A stretch of 64,000 nucleotides of DNA from Agrypnia vestita (lineage: Eukaryota > Arthropoda > Insecta > Trichoptera > Phryganeidae): positions 1-64,000 of the forward strand of contig JADDOH010001999.1 in assembly GCA_016648135.1 (NCBI GenBank), given 5' to 3'. The position numbers and the translations under genes were made by a program. How positions within the stretch are numbered: position 1 is the stretch's first letter; each line of letters starts with the position of its first letter. Below are positions 11,169 through 22,880 of this stretch, in pieces. The notes under the pieces were generated by a model. The model saw nothing but the letters and a program-made list of their open reading frames with translations. It ran no database searches and was not told the origin of the DNA.

Positions 11169-11627
11169 GTGAAGTATAAAAGCAAACGCAGCAATATCCA
11201 AGAAATCGAATGCAGTAATCAACAATTACTAATTTATTGTAATGTAATGTAATATGTACTGAATTTTATATTTATTTTTAATGTACCGAATTTCACAAAA
11301 AACGTAGACTATAAATTTAGAGAAAACATAATTCTGGAAGGGATGAAACATAATAATTTCTTTGTCTGTCCGCCTGTGTGTCGTAAAGTACGAAAATTGA
11401 TGGATTTAAAATTTTCGATAATTAGAGTGTGACACACAATCAGCGCGCTGCATATGCTGTGCGGTCACGCAAAGCATGCCTTTATTATTATTTCTCGTGA
11501 TTTTTAACGGGTGTACGGCTAGTAGATACGTGCAATCTAAAATTCAGTACATTTTAAATTAGTAATCCTCGGTGACTACTTTAAAAACATTTTTTTGTAT
11601 ATTCCTGTCTTTGCTTTTATACCCCAC
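11169..11627. mobile_element. MITE family G, copy 1, split by an insertion
   Basis: Both ends carry the family G inverted terminus (GTGAAGTATAAAAGCAAACG on the left, GCTTTTATACCCCAC on the right), followed inward by GCAATATCC, CTGC, GGTGACTA and TTTAAATTAGTAATCCTCGG blocks. Without the 179-bp insert at 11344-11522 the element is 280 bp, close to the 258-bp (32.9 kb) and 252-bp (48.7 kb) copies. No coding capacity. Confidence 0.75.
11344..11522 (+). mobile_element. 179-bp Helitron-like element nested in MITE G
   Basis: Begins TGAAACATAATAATTTC after GGAAGGGA and ends GTACGGCTAG before T. Removing it rejoins GGAAGGGA with TAGATAC, exactly the sequence found uninterrupted in the minus orientation of the 48.7 kb MITE. 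The insertion point is A/T, as Helitrons require. The first dinucleotide is TG here instead of TC, which the 14285 relative still has. The 3' hairpin (CTCGTGA, TTTT, TAACGGG) is decayed. Confidence 0.75.
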
Positions 11628-11689
11628 AATTAACTCATGTAGATATTATCAAAATCGTATTTCTTAACTTTAATTTAAAAATGAAAGCC

Positions 11690-11890
11690 TTTGCAGAACC
11701 TGCCAACCCTGGCAGCAGACAGCAGGTGTGTGCGTGACTTCAATCAGAGCCAGCTAGTGCCATGTGCTGCCAAGCATCGGGAGCAGATTACTGCCAGCGA
11801 GGGCACCTACTGGCTGATTGGTTGGGATGTTTGTTCTGAGTGAGCTTCCCTGCCTCCTGGCGGATCTAAACGTGAATAAACGGACGATTT
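11690..11890. other. GC-rich single-copy island
   Basis: About 200 bp at roughly 50% GC between AT-rich flanks, with CTGCCAACCCTGGCAGCAG, TGCCAGCGAGGGCACC and GCCTCCTGGCGGATC. Stop codons occur in every frame I checked. It matches no other segment of the window, so it is a candidate regulatory element. Confidence 0.3.
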
Positions 11891-12264
11891 TGACTAATGC
11901 CTGAGCATATAACGAATCGAAGATTACTGACGTTTCTGATACATATTTAACGTATATACTTTAATACGCCTGAAAATCAGTATTTTCAATATTTTAACTC
12001 CTTTCATACACAAGTATATATATTAACAATATTTTTATGTGAAGGTACTGGTTTTAGGGCGTATTCCAATATATATATATGGTAAACAATTCGGAAGAAC
12101 ATCATAGGTACGTTAAAAATAATATTACTTAATGCTCCACATTAAAAATATAGAGATATCATTACCAGCTGCTGAATCTATGTATACTAGTGTTCACGAG
12201 AAAAGACTTTAGATGTCTCTAGCATAATCTATGCAAATAAACGAAAGATTCTCAGATTTGGAAC

Positions 12265-12519
12265 ATATCGACGGCTCCTTCGTATAATATCGTAACCCAC
12301 AAATCGACGATTTTGAGTTTTTTGTGTACACACATGTGTATTTAATTATATCTTTAATTCCAAGAAAGAAAAAAATATTTTGTAATAAATAACGTTTTTT
12401 ATTCATTTTTTTTTTGCTTTCTTGGAATTAAATATATAATTAAATACATATGAAATACACAATAAACCCAAAATCGTCGATTTGTGGGTTACGATATTAT
12501 ACGTAGGAGCCGTCGATAT
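12265..12519. mobile_element. Foldback element with arms of about 104 bp
   Basis: The left arm 12265-12368 and right arm 12417-12519 are inverted copies at about 90% identity, starting ATATCGACGGCTCC and passing through ATAATATCGTAACCCACA, AATCGACGATTTT and TTTAATTATAT to TTCCAAGAAAG. The loop is only about 48 bp of T- and A-rich DNA. Almost the whole element is terminal inverted repeat, with no coding capacity. Confidence 0.8.
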
Positions 12520-12530
12520 ATAAAATTTTA

Positions 12531-12640
12531 TAATGTGTGGATATTCTTACGATGGAATTGGTGAACGTTGCATTGTGTATCACTTAAGTCAGCTCATACA
12601 GTTTGTAAGTCCTGTTTGATGGAGATGTCGTTAACATTAT
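12531..12640 (+). repeat. Repeat family K, copy 1
   Basis: Matches the family K order GTGTGGATATTCTTACGATGG, AATTGGTGAACGTTGCATTG, a CACTTAAG-CAGCTCATACAG block and a TAAGTCC block. Seven other copies lie in the window. The GATCACTTA plus CAG layout is like the 3' ends of lepidopteran LINEs, so K is probably a LINE 3' terminus. Confidence 0.6.
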
Positions 12641-13971
12641 GGAGAATCATAATTATAATATCATTAGTAATATTTAATTATATTTACTGTATTATTTCTA
12701 CGTGAGTTTTCATTTTTTTTTCACAATTAATTTACTTTACCTGTCGATGAGAAATTCTGATTATCTCGAAACTAGTAATGAAAAAACAAGTAAGAAACTA
12801 GTATTTAAAAGCTCAGGTAGAGATAACATAGTAAATATAATTAAATAATTTTCATAATCTAAAAAAATATTATTAAATTTTGGGTTTTACGATAAACATA
12901 ATTTGCCAATAATGATGTGATAAATGAATAAATAAATACATAAAAATATGTAAAAACATTAATAAAATAAATATTTTATTATTTTTTTTACATATTAAAG
13001 TTTAAGAAGATTTTCGTGCGTGCATATAAAATATTTAACACTTAATACAGTAATTAAGAAAATAAGTATAAATAAATATTTAAAAATTTTGTAATCAAAT
13101 TAAGGTATTTTCACAGTTCAATGTTTTAGAGGCTTTACATAGTTTTAATAGAAAAATAATAAGAATAATTACAAGAGGAAAAACCTATCTTGTATGAAAA
13201 GCATGTGGAAGTATCTACCCCAATAACTTACATAAAAATAATTCATATAAAAATAATTTATACCATTAATATACTGGCTAAGTTCCATGGTAGGTACTAC
13301 ATATTTCAAATTCCGTAAAAAATATAAGTAGTTGAGTATCAAAAGAAAACTCAAACAAATAAAAAAAAACCCTTAAACATCTTATTGATTTGAATGAAAT
13401 GAAATAAAATATAAAAGGAATTAAAAATAAAACATACAAATATCCTAATGGTCATGAAATTTGTATATTTTGTGAGTTATTTCCACTTGGAAATGGATTT
13501 AAGTTCGTTTTGAAACCAGACAGTTGATTTAGGTTTCTTTTGAAAAGCATTTACGTTTGGGTTGATTTTGAATTTCTTTGATTTTTTTTTTTCAAACAAA
13601 CAAATTATCAAACAGAAATTTAATTGAAAAACTATGAGTTACTCGACGGATTCGCGTAAATCATTTAAATACGTTAAACACGTTTCGATATTAGAGTATA
13701 TATGTATATAGGAACCTCTTTCTACATTCGTCAGTCCTTAATTTCGTGAAATCCAATATTCATCGCAATTTTTCGGCAAAAAATGCACCGATTTTACTTT
13801 GTCCAAAAATCCAATTTTCGTCACAAAAGTCACCCATCCCCATTGGTCTTGCTATACAATTGGACCAACTCACTGAGTATTATAGAAAAGTAGAATGCGA
13901 ACATTGTCCAACAATTAATTAAAATATTAATTACTGTTGTATTTTGCTATAACTTTGTGGTAATTCATTAT
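12641..13971. other. AT-rich, no gene recognised
   Basis: Mostly A/T runs. A TATATAGGAACC box at about 13706 lies 25-30 bp before CGTCAGTCC and resembles a promoter or LTR fragment, but I could not match it to the LTR copies. Confidence 0.4.
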
Positions 13972-14060
13972 GAATATAATTAAAGTAATTAACTTTGTTT
14001 ATCACCACTAACATTTTATTTTAGTGGTGATAAACAAATTTAATTAGTTTAATTATATTC
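13972..14060. repeat. 39-bp inverted repeat hairpin
   Basis: Arms 13972-14010 and 14022-14060 differ at two positions, centred on TTTGTTTATCACCACTA and its complement, with an 11-nt loop. Probably a small foldback element or a deletion product of one. Confidence 0.8.
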
Positions 14061-14284
14061 AAAATATTTATTTATTTAAGTGTCTTCTTTTTATGATGCC
14101 ATCTTCTATAGGAGGTCGGTGATCATTCTGGCAATTAGTATTCAAGTATTTTACGAGTATATCATCTAACAAAATAAAACGATACATAAATTTTTTTTAA
14201 ATATGTATAATTTATACAGACCATATTATTTTATTTTATTTTGTTAACATAATTATATGGCCGTAAAGCCCGTAAAAATACACA

Positions 14285-14420
14285 TCAAACATAATAATTT
14301 CGTCGTCTGTCTGTCCATCTTTTCGTTTGTTTGACTGTCTGTCTGTCCTCGTAACTTCGTGTAACGTCTGTAATTTCATTTGAATTCAAAGATCAAAGAA
14401 CGAATAAAACGGCCGGAGAT
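14285..14420 (+). mobile_element. 5' fragment of the 179-bp Helitron-like family
   Basis: TCAAACATAATAATTTCG after an A, followed by CGTCTGTCTGTCC runs, as in the 11.3 kb copy. No CTAG terminus or hairpin follows, and the sequence runs into an unrelated GC-richer stretch, so it is truncated or recombined. Confidence 0.5.
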
Positions 14421-14605
14421 GGAGCTCTAACCCTGGGCTACCAAACATGAACCGGTCGCTTCACGCATGTTGCTACGGTCGCTTCTCCGAGGAACGCCAA
14501 AAAGGTATTATAAATATATAGGTACCAGGGCTTAGCAAAAAAGCGAACCAATGTTCCGTCATTTTTGACAGGTTAATTAAGGTAAATTGAAGAAAAATAA
14601 GAAAT

Positions 14606-15094
14606 ATATACTAGTATATAAAGAGGTAAAGTTTGTAAGTTTGGATGTAGGAGATAATCTCCGAAACTACTCATCTGATTTCAAAAATTCTTTCACCAAT
14701 ATTTAGAATGAATTTTTACAGTAAGCATAGTTTATATATTATCCCGTTAAAAAAAAAACTTTTCGTGGAGACCAATTTTGCAACGTAGGTCGACAAAAAA
14801 GCCGAGCGATGCTTTTTTTCCGAACGCTGCGTTAACGTAAGAGATATTTAAATACCTATTTTCTACCGAGAAGTTGCAAAACTCAAAAAGGTTTATAAAA
14901 ATCGGTGACAGTATATATTATGTACATATTAGGTTTAATAATTAATCATCATCATCACTCGGCTTTACAATCCACGGTAGTTCTTTTTAATAGATTATTA
15001 AGGTTAACATAATTGATGTTAATACACAAATTTATAAAATATGACTTGAAGTTACTAAAAGTCTACGTGTGCGAAGCAGCGCGGGCACAGTTAT
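14606..15094 (+). mobile_element. Third Helitron-like family, degraded
   Basis: Opens TATACTAGTATATAAAGAGG, close to the common insect Helitron start TCTATACTAATATATAAAG, passes through CTCCGAAACTACTCATCTG and ATTCTTTCACCAATAT, and ends GCGAAGCAGCGCGGGCACAG. That resembles Helitron tails ending GGGCAACAGCTAGT, with the CTAG lost. The stretch about 14930-15060 (CATCATCATCATCAC) may be a secondary insertion. Confidence 0.5.
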
Positions 15095-15099
15095 TTATT

Positions 15100-17850
15100 A
15101 TAAAAACTGCATTGATATACAGAATGAATTTAAATGTATATGCTGTTCATGAATATATTTTCTAAATTAAAAATATAAACAAATCCGCCTTAAATGGTAA
15201 TCTTAATATGATTTCATATTTTCAAAGCATGTTAACAATAGCATTTTATTTATAAAAATATCATAACTCTTAAAAAACGTATAATTTGTCTGTTGAAAAA
15301 TAAATTTAAAAAAAATCGTTTATATACCAATTATTATTTTTTGATCACAAATTTTACAATAAATTGATTTCGGATAACAAATAATCTTTCAACTTTTTCA
15401 TTTGGAAAAGTTTTCCCGCATTTTAACACTCCCAATCCCTTTATCAAACAAGATTAAAAACCTTTTCATTTAAACAAATACATTTCTTTTGATCCGCCGA
15501 GCTTAAAAACTTCCTTTTTTAGGATATATACGAAATAAAACGCGCTAAACACGGCGGATTGTGCGGCGGGTAACCTTTTCCGCCTGGCGCAGCCATAACT
15601 CTCGCAAATATTGGCAGAGAAAAATTGCTCCAAGTGCTGTATCGGTCTGGATAAAATTCTGAGTTACTACATTTCGGGTTGTTGAACTTTTCGTATGAAT
15701 GGCCGCATGATCAATATCCTCCGATTTTCGGCGTGTTTCATTTTTGACTTGTTGTAATGTTTTATTCGACTGTTAAAAAATGTTAATAATAGTTTGAGTC
15801 GCTATTATCATTAATGGGCTTCACACTGGGAAAGCCTAAAAATGATATCAACCAGAAGTGCGCCATGTTACACCAATAAAATAAATAATTATTTATTTTT
15901 ATCGTAAATCTCTTAAAAGGTATTTTTAATCTCAATTTTCTATAAGATCTTTTGTCCTCTCCTTTCTTCTATATTCTCCTATAAACCCTTGTAAAATATA
16001 ACTTTAGTTTTGTTAAGTTATATTAAGATAAAAAATGCTATATCAAAAACTAAATTGGATTAAAAAATGTAATAGTTTATTTTTGGTTAACTATGAGATC
16101 TTTCTAATTATATTAATTAAGCTAGATTAGCTTTATCACGTATAAAGTTTTGTAATCTGAAATTGACGTAGAGCAGTTTCCATACGTTTACGGAAATTTT
16201 TTTATTTATTAAAATTGAAGCTTACAATGCGTGAAAATAGTTTTTACAAAAAAAAATTAAACAGTTGAAAATATCAGCTCTTTAATCTATTGTAAGTACA
16301 ATACAATAATATCTATAAAATTACTCAAATGCGTAATCGTGATGTGTTCAAAGGAATCTATAAATTAATTATAAACTTTCTTCATTTTAATATATTTTAG
16401 GAAGTTAACAACGTTTTTTTATTTACATTTTTTATTCAATATTTTTATTTACAAAAATAATAATAACACTATTATTTTTGTAAATGAATCATTCTTTTGT
16501 ATAAAAGCCCCAAGGGTGTTTAAATAAATTATATAAGTTTTAAAATAATCAAGAAATTGGTAGAAAATGCGACTATATTCAAAAAACTTCAAAAATACCG
16601 AACGTTATATAAAAGGTGGTGGCATTTTATGTCAATATTGTGTAATTTCATAATATAATGTTTGGCCAAAATATGGGTTACAATAAAACGCTTACTCTTT
16701 TTTCTACGAATTACTGCAAAATGAGAAAAATTAAAATTAATTTAAGGGATTACGCAACCTTGGGGTATCAAAAAATACGTTAAAATAAAAGTTTTGACGT
16801 CACTTTTGCATACACAAAATCATTTGTGTATGCAAATTAATGATGAAGAATCTTTATGGCTGTCCGGTAAAATTTGGATACAATTTCAAAGCCAGGTTTC
16901 GATTGATGTGAAAAAGTTAATTAATCTTTTTTAAATGAAGTCATTTCTATGATTTAGTAAACCGAAAATAAAAAAAATTAAAATTATGCAAATGAGAGCC
17001 GTTGAAAAAAATTAAGATAAACATTTACATTAAACAAACCGAGCATCTTAACACAAACTATTACAATTTTTTTTTTGAAAATTCCCCTATCACGCTCGCT
17101 TCAAATTACTATAATTCAGCCAACTATTAGAATTTTTGAATAAGTGAAGACAACGCATTAAGCTACAAGATGAATAAATAATTTTTGAAAAATGTAAAAA
17201 TGTCAATAACCCCATAAGTGCGGTATAAATAGAATATTTCAAGGTTACCGTTGTAGTTAAAGTTACTTTAAAGTTACAGTTAAAAGTTGCGTTATAGGTA
17301 AATACAATATTTCAAAGTCAAAAAAAAAAAAGTTTTATGTGCAGTAGATATTTATTCCATTTAAAGCTCAAATCAATAAACTCCGACTCCGAGATGCGGA
17401 ACAAAAACAAAGAAGTAGGTTTTTTGCATCACATTGTCCAATTTTGGTTTACCATAACTCATATTTTATTTTTAAAAACGTTATTTTTTTACTAACCAAC
17501 AGTTTCAGAACCATTAGTATACAGAGTCCGTGCACACAAAAGTTCATAGTGAGACGTGAAAATACTTTTTGGCACCCTTCCAGCAGCGGATTAAGAAATT
17601 TTCCTTGTAGCACCGATTGCGGGTTGAACGTGTTGCATTTGATGTGCTGATTGCGCATTGTGGTGATTCCACATATTCTGGAAACCATTTATCAGTACTG
17701 GTGAAATGTATTTATTATTGCTTTAATATTTATCAAATATATTATATTAACTATATTAAGGAAACACATTCTTATTGTGAAGTTGCAATTTCAGAACAAA
17801 GTTCTGTGAATTGTTAAACAATTTTTATAAATCAATTAGAAAAGAAATAT
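15100..17850. other. AT-rich DNA with one GC patch and two palindromes
   Basis: No gene recognised. 15530-15690 is CpG-bearing (ACACGGCGGATTGTGCGGCGG, CCGCCTGGCGCAGCC) and single-copy here. Perfect inverted repeats occur at 16448-16486 (TTTACAAAAATAATA) and 16806-16836 (TTGCATACACAAA). A perfect CRE palindrome TGACGTCA lies at 16795-16802. The 17449-17688 minus frame (79 codons) has no domain I can name. Confidence 0.4.
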
Positions 17851-18108
17851 AGAAAAAATCAAATTAACGAAAAAATATTGTAAATGCCGCCGGGATTAAT
17901 TGCATTGTAAAAAGTGGATTGCTTTACAAATGGAATAAAAATGTTAATCAATTAAAAAGACACTACATATAAGGTTGAAAAATTTTCGTTAACTTACCAG
18001 AGTGCCGTGGCGAAATTGGATAACGTGCCATTGCCGGATAGAATTGGAGGTCCGTGGTTCGAGTCCCGGCGGCATTTAAAATATTTTTTCTTTAATTTGA
18101 TTTTTTCT
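17851..18108 (+). mobile_element. tRNA-like SINE head flanked by 45-bp inverted arms
   Basis: 18003-18073 folds partly like a tRNA. A 7-bp acceptor AGTGCCG pairs with CGGCATT, an A-box-like GGCGAAATTGG follows, and the B box is GGTTCGAGTCC. The anticodon arm and T stem are imperfect, so it is not a functional tRNA gene. The tail 18064-18108 has an inverted copy at 17851-17895 matching 43 of 45 positions. The left copy contains only the end of the tRNA part, so two SINE ends meet head to head or one was copied in inversion. Confidence 0.6.
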
Positions 18109-18479
18109 GTATGTCTTTGTAACTTACCTAACTGTACACCTAAGCTAAATACCTAACTATAAAGTTTAATAATATAAGTTTTACGAAAAGCCCAAAGCTT
18201 GAGACTTTAAGCTACCGAATTGAGCTTTATTGCGGCTTTTGGGACTTTTAAGCACACACTTTATGCTTTAAGCTACTAGATGAAAACTTAAGTCGAACTT
18301 AGAACTTCGGACGTATATTTACATGAAAGCTAATATTTTTTTTTTTTTTTGTTAAGAATTTATATTTTCAAAATTGGCCAGTCGTGATCTATCTAGTGGT
18401 TAGGAAAATTCCTCCTCCGTTGTGTCCTTAGCTATCCAAAATTCTTTTGATATGTGGTGAGATTCGTATTTTTACTAAC
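18109..18479. other. AT-rich spacer
   Basis: No gene seen. 18185-18300 contains several AAGCTT/TTAAGC-type words (AAAGCTTGAG, TTTAAGCTACC, TTTAAGCTACT) that look like a decayed short repeat. Confidence 0.35.
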
Positions 18480-20631
18480 GCGACTAGACTAATATAGATC
18501 GAATTCTTACCTAACTATGGAAATAACAAACGCACGTAACTAATCCGTATTCGTCCTTCTAGAAACCGCTCTAGAATTCTACAGTTTCGCCTATATGAGA
18601 GATAGCCGATATCGTCCACGTCCGGAGTCGGCCTAAAAGCCAATTATATGCGGCGTAGCCGAGGAATAAACGCTAGTATCAAAACTCCCCTACATTGTAC
18701 CGCCATAACTATAATACCACCGGGGTTAAAATACTGTAATATAAACAATACAATCGTTGCCAAGTTAACGGCATACGCTAAAGATTCCGCCCGCTTTGAT
18801 TATCAACATCTCATAATAGCAGCTTAGAACAGTGTCAGCACAACCACATGCGGCACCCATTTATGACAGATTTACAAGATATAATAGCATACGTTATATT
18901 CAAAAACACAAGTAAGAAACCTACCAATAGCGCGTCCCCCGTTGTCCGATCTGCTCAATCTGTTCATAGTACATAGTAGAGGAAGACAAACATATTTATA
19001 TTCACAACTAGGCGCAACAGAGGCTCAGGGCAAGCTTTGTCTGACATTATCGGAGCCCGAGATTCTAAGGGAATGGAAGATACAGATTTGTAAGTGAAAT
19101 TTAAGAAGTGTCTAACCACTTCTGTTCAAACGTGGATTCTAGAGGCCCCAGAGCATCGCCGCATCCGGTGGTTAACTCCTGTTTAGACATAACCTCCCAC
19201 ACTAAGCTGCAGACCAAGATCAAGCCGAGACTCTATTGCTCCTGCTGGAATCCCCCGAAGTCCTCGCCTCCCGGCGACAAACAAATCAGGAAGAAATCCC
19301 GCGTCTGATATTAAGGTTTGTATATTGTCCCGCGGGGCAGTCAAATTGACTGGTGTATAATGATGAGGATCCCACGTTGCGGCTACATGAGCCGGATTAT
19401 TATGATGTTTACTGCTGATTAAAGGGCTGAATGAACTAACTGGGTGACTGGAAAAGACTCTCCCTTGAGCGCGTCAGTCAGAGCCATGTTAGCATCGCCA
19501 AATATAGTTGATGTGATTGATCCCACGGTGTAGTCTTATTGACTAGAGGTATTAAATGATGGTAAAACAGCATGATTATTACAGTTGATTGTGTAATTCC
19601 TGATATGTTTCTCGCTGGCCGGGAAAGGAGAACCCCGAAGGTCTCTGTATACAGCAAGTTAGAAAAGGTGGTGAATGATGAGTATGATGGTGTTAGTAAT
19701 GTCCTCGCGCAGTGTATAGATTATTAAATTGCTTCCTGCTTCTCATAGTCGCTCGTCCATGCGGAACGCCCTGTCTCGTACGTTGATGAGGTCTCAAACG
19801 AAGGTTTTGATTGAGGTACGGCTACCTGAGTCTTATAGCTGACATTCATGAAGATTCATATCCGGAATTCGAGCTCGTCGGGCCAAGGGGAGTGACAGAA
19901 CGTAGGGGCTTCTTCCCTCCGGCTGTGTTTGAGGCACGACGCTCTGGTCCGATTCGAAATGCTTCACCTTTGCTTGACTGAACACATTTTAACTGTGTGG
20001 AGGCTTTGCGCAATTCTACTTAGACCCACCCAGAGTGTCCCCGCAGTCCCGTTCATCCCCTGGACCGAGAACACGCACCCCGTCATTTGATCGCAGTTAC
20101 ATACAACTACCTGTATCGCGAGTGTATCTCATTCTTCAATCCCCTTCACTATTCCATTTATACAACAATCACGTGACTAACCTCGAGAGTCTAGCACCGG
20201 TAATAAGATCTCATTATGCTACGTTGGAAGTTAACATTGCATAACCGGACGGAATGCCTATTTCCCGCGATCATATTCAATTTGTAAACGCAATAATATG
20301 TATTTATATATGTTAGTAAAACGTTTGAAATGCAGAATGCACGTACAATGACCTCGCTTCTATCCTAAAGATAATTAAGAAATAATTCCGACGTCACGCC
20401 CCGACAAGTACCAACTAGTTACCGCGTCCGTTGCCGTCGAACTCTGAACCCACGTAATGAAATGAATAGTGACCATGTGACAATGACAAATTTTATAGCA
20501 AGAATACACATAAGAAAATAAAGAATAAATAATATTAAAGGTTCTTATCTTATTTCTGTAGTTGGTCTGCTTCTGAGATGGCATCCTGATCCGAAGTAAT
20601 ATAACGGGTACTCTCCAAAATTGAGCAATTA

Positions 20632-21478
20632 CCAGCGCCTGTGTAGCCCTTCACTTCCCTTGTATATATATTTTAATATCAGCGCCTGTAAAACTGTATT
20701 AGATCCTAGAAACAAGAAAACTATTCCCTCTACGCCGAGCACATACAGAACATAAACCCCTTCAATCTAGTTCATCCACGGTTAAGCAAAAAGGCGAAAG
20801 AATAGTAATAGTAAAAGGTCCGAACAGAAGTTGAAGTTCTCTGTAAACTGTCCATATCCTATAGTAGCGCCTGTGTTTTCCAATAACAACTTTCCAGTCA
20901 TGTATTTAACATAACGTCCTCCTTGTGTGTATGTGTGCTGCAATATCTGTCATCCAGTTAGTGATTCCCAGAATAGTGTTTTCCTTGTAAATATATATAT
21001 TTCAATATCAGCACCTGTAAAACTGTATTAGGTCCTAGAAACAAGAAAACTATTCCCTCTACGCCGAGCACATACAGGACATAAACCCCTTCAAACTAGT
21101 TCATCTACGCCGTACAGTGATATCACATGCAGACATAACCAATATAATTACAAATATGCTTGCGTCCCGCCGACTGGGCGCCTGTGTTTTCCAATAACAA
21201 CTTCCCAGTCACGTATTTAACATAACGTCCTCCTTGTGTGTATGTGTGCTTCAATATCTGCCATCCAGTTAATTGTTCCCAAAATAGTGTTTTCCTTGTA
21301 TATATATTTCAATATCAGCACCTGTAAACCTGTATAGGATCCTAGAAACAAGAACACTATTCCCTCTACGCCAAGCACATACAGAACATAAGCCCTTTCA
21401 AACTAGTTTGTCTACGCCGTATAGTGATATCACAAGCAGACATAAACAATACAATTACAAGTATGCTTGCGTTCTCCC
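20632..21478 (-). repeat. 311-bp tandem array
   Basis: GCGCCTGTGTTTTCC starts units at 20867 and 21178 (period 311), and a partial older unit lies at 20632-20780. All share CAATATCAGCRCCTGTAAA, CCTAGAAACAAGAA, CCCTCTACGCCRAGCACA and AACGTCCTCCTTGTG. Confidence 0.85.
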
Positions 21479-21481
21479 CCC

Positions 21482-21690
21482 CCACCTTGGTGGAAATATC
21501 CGCATTCGTATTCACCGAATAGTAGGCCTGATATTCGTATTCGTGAAAGTAGCATTCATTGCATCAAGGTCATTATATTTACAAGTATGTTCAAGTTCCC
21601 CCACCTTGGTGGAAATATTCGCATTCGTATTCACCGATTAGTAGGCCTGATATTCGTATTTATGAAAGTAATATTCGTTGCATCACTCTC
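21482..21690 (-). repeat. 119-bp tandem duplication
   Basis: CCACCTTGGTGGAAATAT begins at 21482 and 21601 and is followed in both by GCATTCGTATTCACCGA, AGTAGGCCTGATATTCGTA and GAAAGTA. The second copy is shorter. CCACCTTGGTGG is itself palindromic. Confidence 0.85.
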
Positions 21691-21759
21691 AATAATAAAA
21701 TCATATAGATAAATAATTACGGTAACTCATAAAAATATGATATTACTTATATTAAACGA

Positions 21760-22100
21760 ACAAAACAAAACAATCTGTCATATAAGTAAATAACGTGATC
21801 ACGGAAGACCGAAGGTTAACTACCCCTGAACAAACCGCGAACTGCCCACAATAATGGAAAATGTTGTAAAAAACATTCCAAATATCTAATATTGAATGAA
21901 TAAAAAACAATGTCATATGAATAACTATCACGGCTACGGAAGACCGAAGGTTAACTACCCCTGATCTAACCGCAACCGACCCACAATAATGGAATATGTT
22001 GTAGAAAACATTTCAAATATCTAATATTGAATGAATAAAACCAATGTCATATGAATAACTATCACGGCTACGGAAGACCGAAGGTCAACTTGTTTGAGTT
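21760..22100 (-). repeat. 134-bp tandem array, about 2.5 units
   Basis: CGGAAGACCGAAGGT occurs at 21802, 21937 and 22071 (periods 135 and 134), with ACAATAATGGAA, CAAATATCTAATATTGAATG and ATGTCATATGAATAA between. Confidence 0.85.
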
Positions 22101-22214
22101 CGATAGACGGCGGTAGTATAACAATTTTTATTCATATGCCAGGCTGACCTGTAAATAATATCTTGCATTCGAAGCAGAAAACCCTTTCTATAATTAATAA
22201 ATGCGGCTTAATCT

Positions 22215-22880
22215 AAATAGATACAATATATACAATTCGGAATACGTCTTTATAAGAACTTGATAGGAACAAATTGTGTTTAAACGATTGCCTAATGATA
22301 CGCAATACAAACATGTAACGAGTTCAAATAAACCGCACATTCATGTTTTAATAAAATAAATATAAAATCCAGATGCATTTTTAAAATATATTATTTGGAG
22401 GAAATTTCTCGTACGATTTGAATTTATATCACGCTTACAATCGTGATATCAAAACACATAATTAAGTTCTCGTACTAATTGAAACAAGATCAGACAAGCA
22501 ACCGCGACATTGAATACGCACAACTCCTCCGATTACAGCCCGATAGTAAAAATAATCAACCGCAATAGAAAATATAAAGGTGTTCCCCAGCTGAAGACCG
22601 GCTGCATCTAAGTTAATTATTTCTATACAACATGTACAATTCGAAATACGTTTTTATAGGAACTTGATAGGAATAAATTGTGTTTAAAACGTTTGCCCAA
22701 TGATACGCAATACAAACATGTACCTTGCCCAATAACCTCACATCCGTGTTTTAATAAAATAAATATAAAATCCAGATGCATTTTTAAAATATACTATTTG
22801 GAGGAAATCTCTCGTACGATTTGAATTTATACCACACTGACAATCGTGATATCAAAACCACATAAATACTCCGATCCCAA
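22215..22880 (-). repeat. 404-bp tandem duplication
   Basis: TACAATTCGGAATACGT at 22231 recurs as TACAATTCGAAATACGT at 22635. Both are followed by AACTTGATAGGAA, GATACGCAATACAAACATGT, ATCCAGATGCATTTTTAAAA and TCTCGTACGATTTGAATTTA. Part of the same unit appears once in copy A at 5.2 kb, so the duplication is specific to copy B. Confidence 0.8.

Noticed and set aside
11795..11815. CTCF site at TGCCAGCGAGGGCACC
   Set aside because: Resembles the consensus but is one base short in the core. A match of this quality is expected by chance.
18003..18073. Functional tRNA gene
   Set aside because: The acceptor pairs and a B box is present, but the anticodon arm and T stem have mismatches, and the unit is bound to inverted SINE tails.
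18376..18410. SINE head (CTAGTGGTTAGGA A-box-like sequence)
   Set aside because: No B box follows at the expected 30-60 bp distance and no body similarity to family S was seen.
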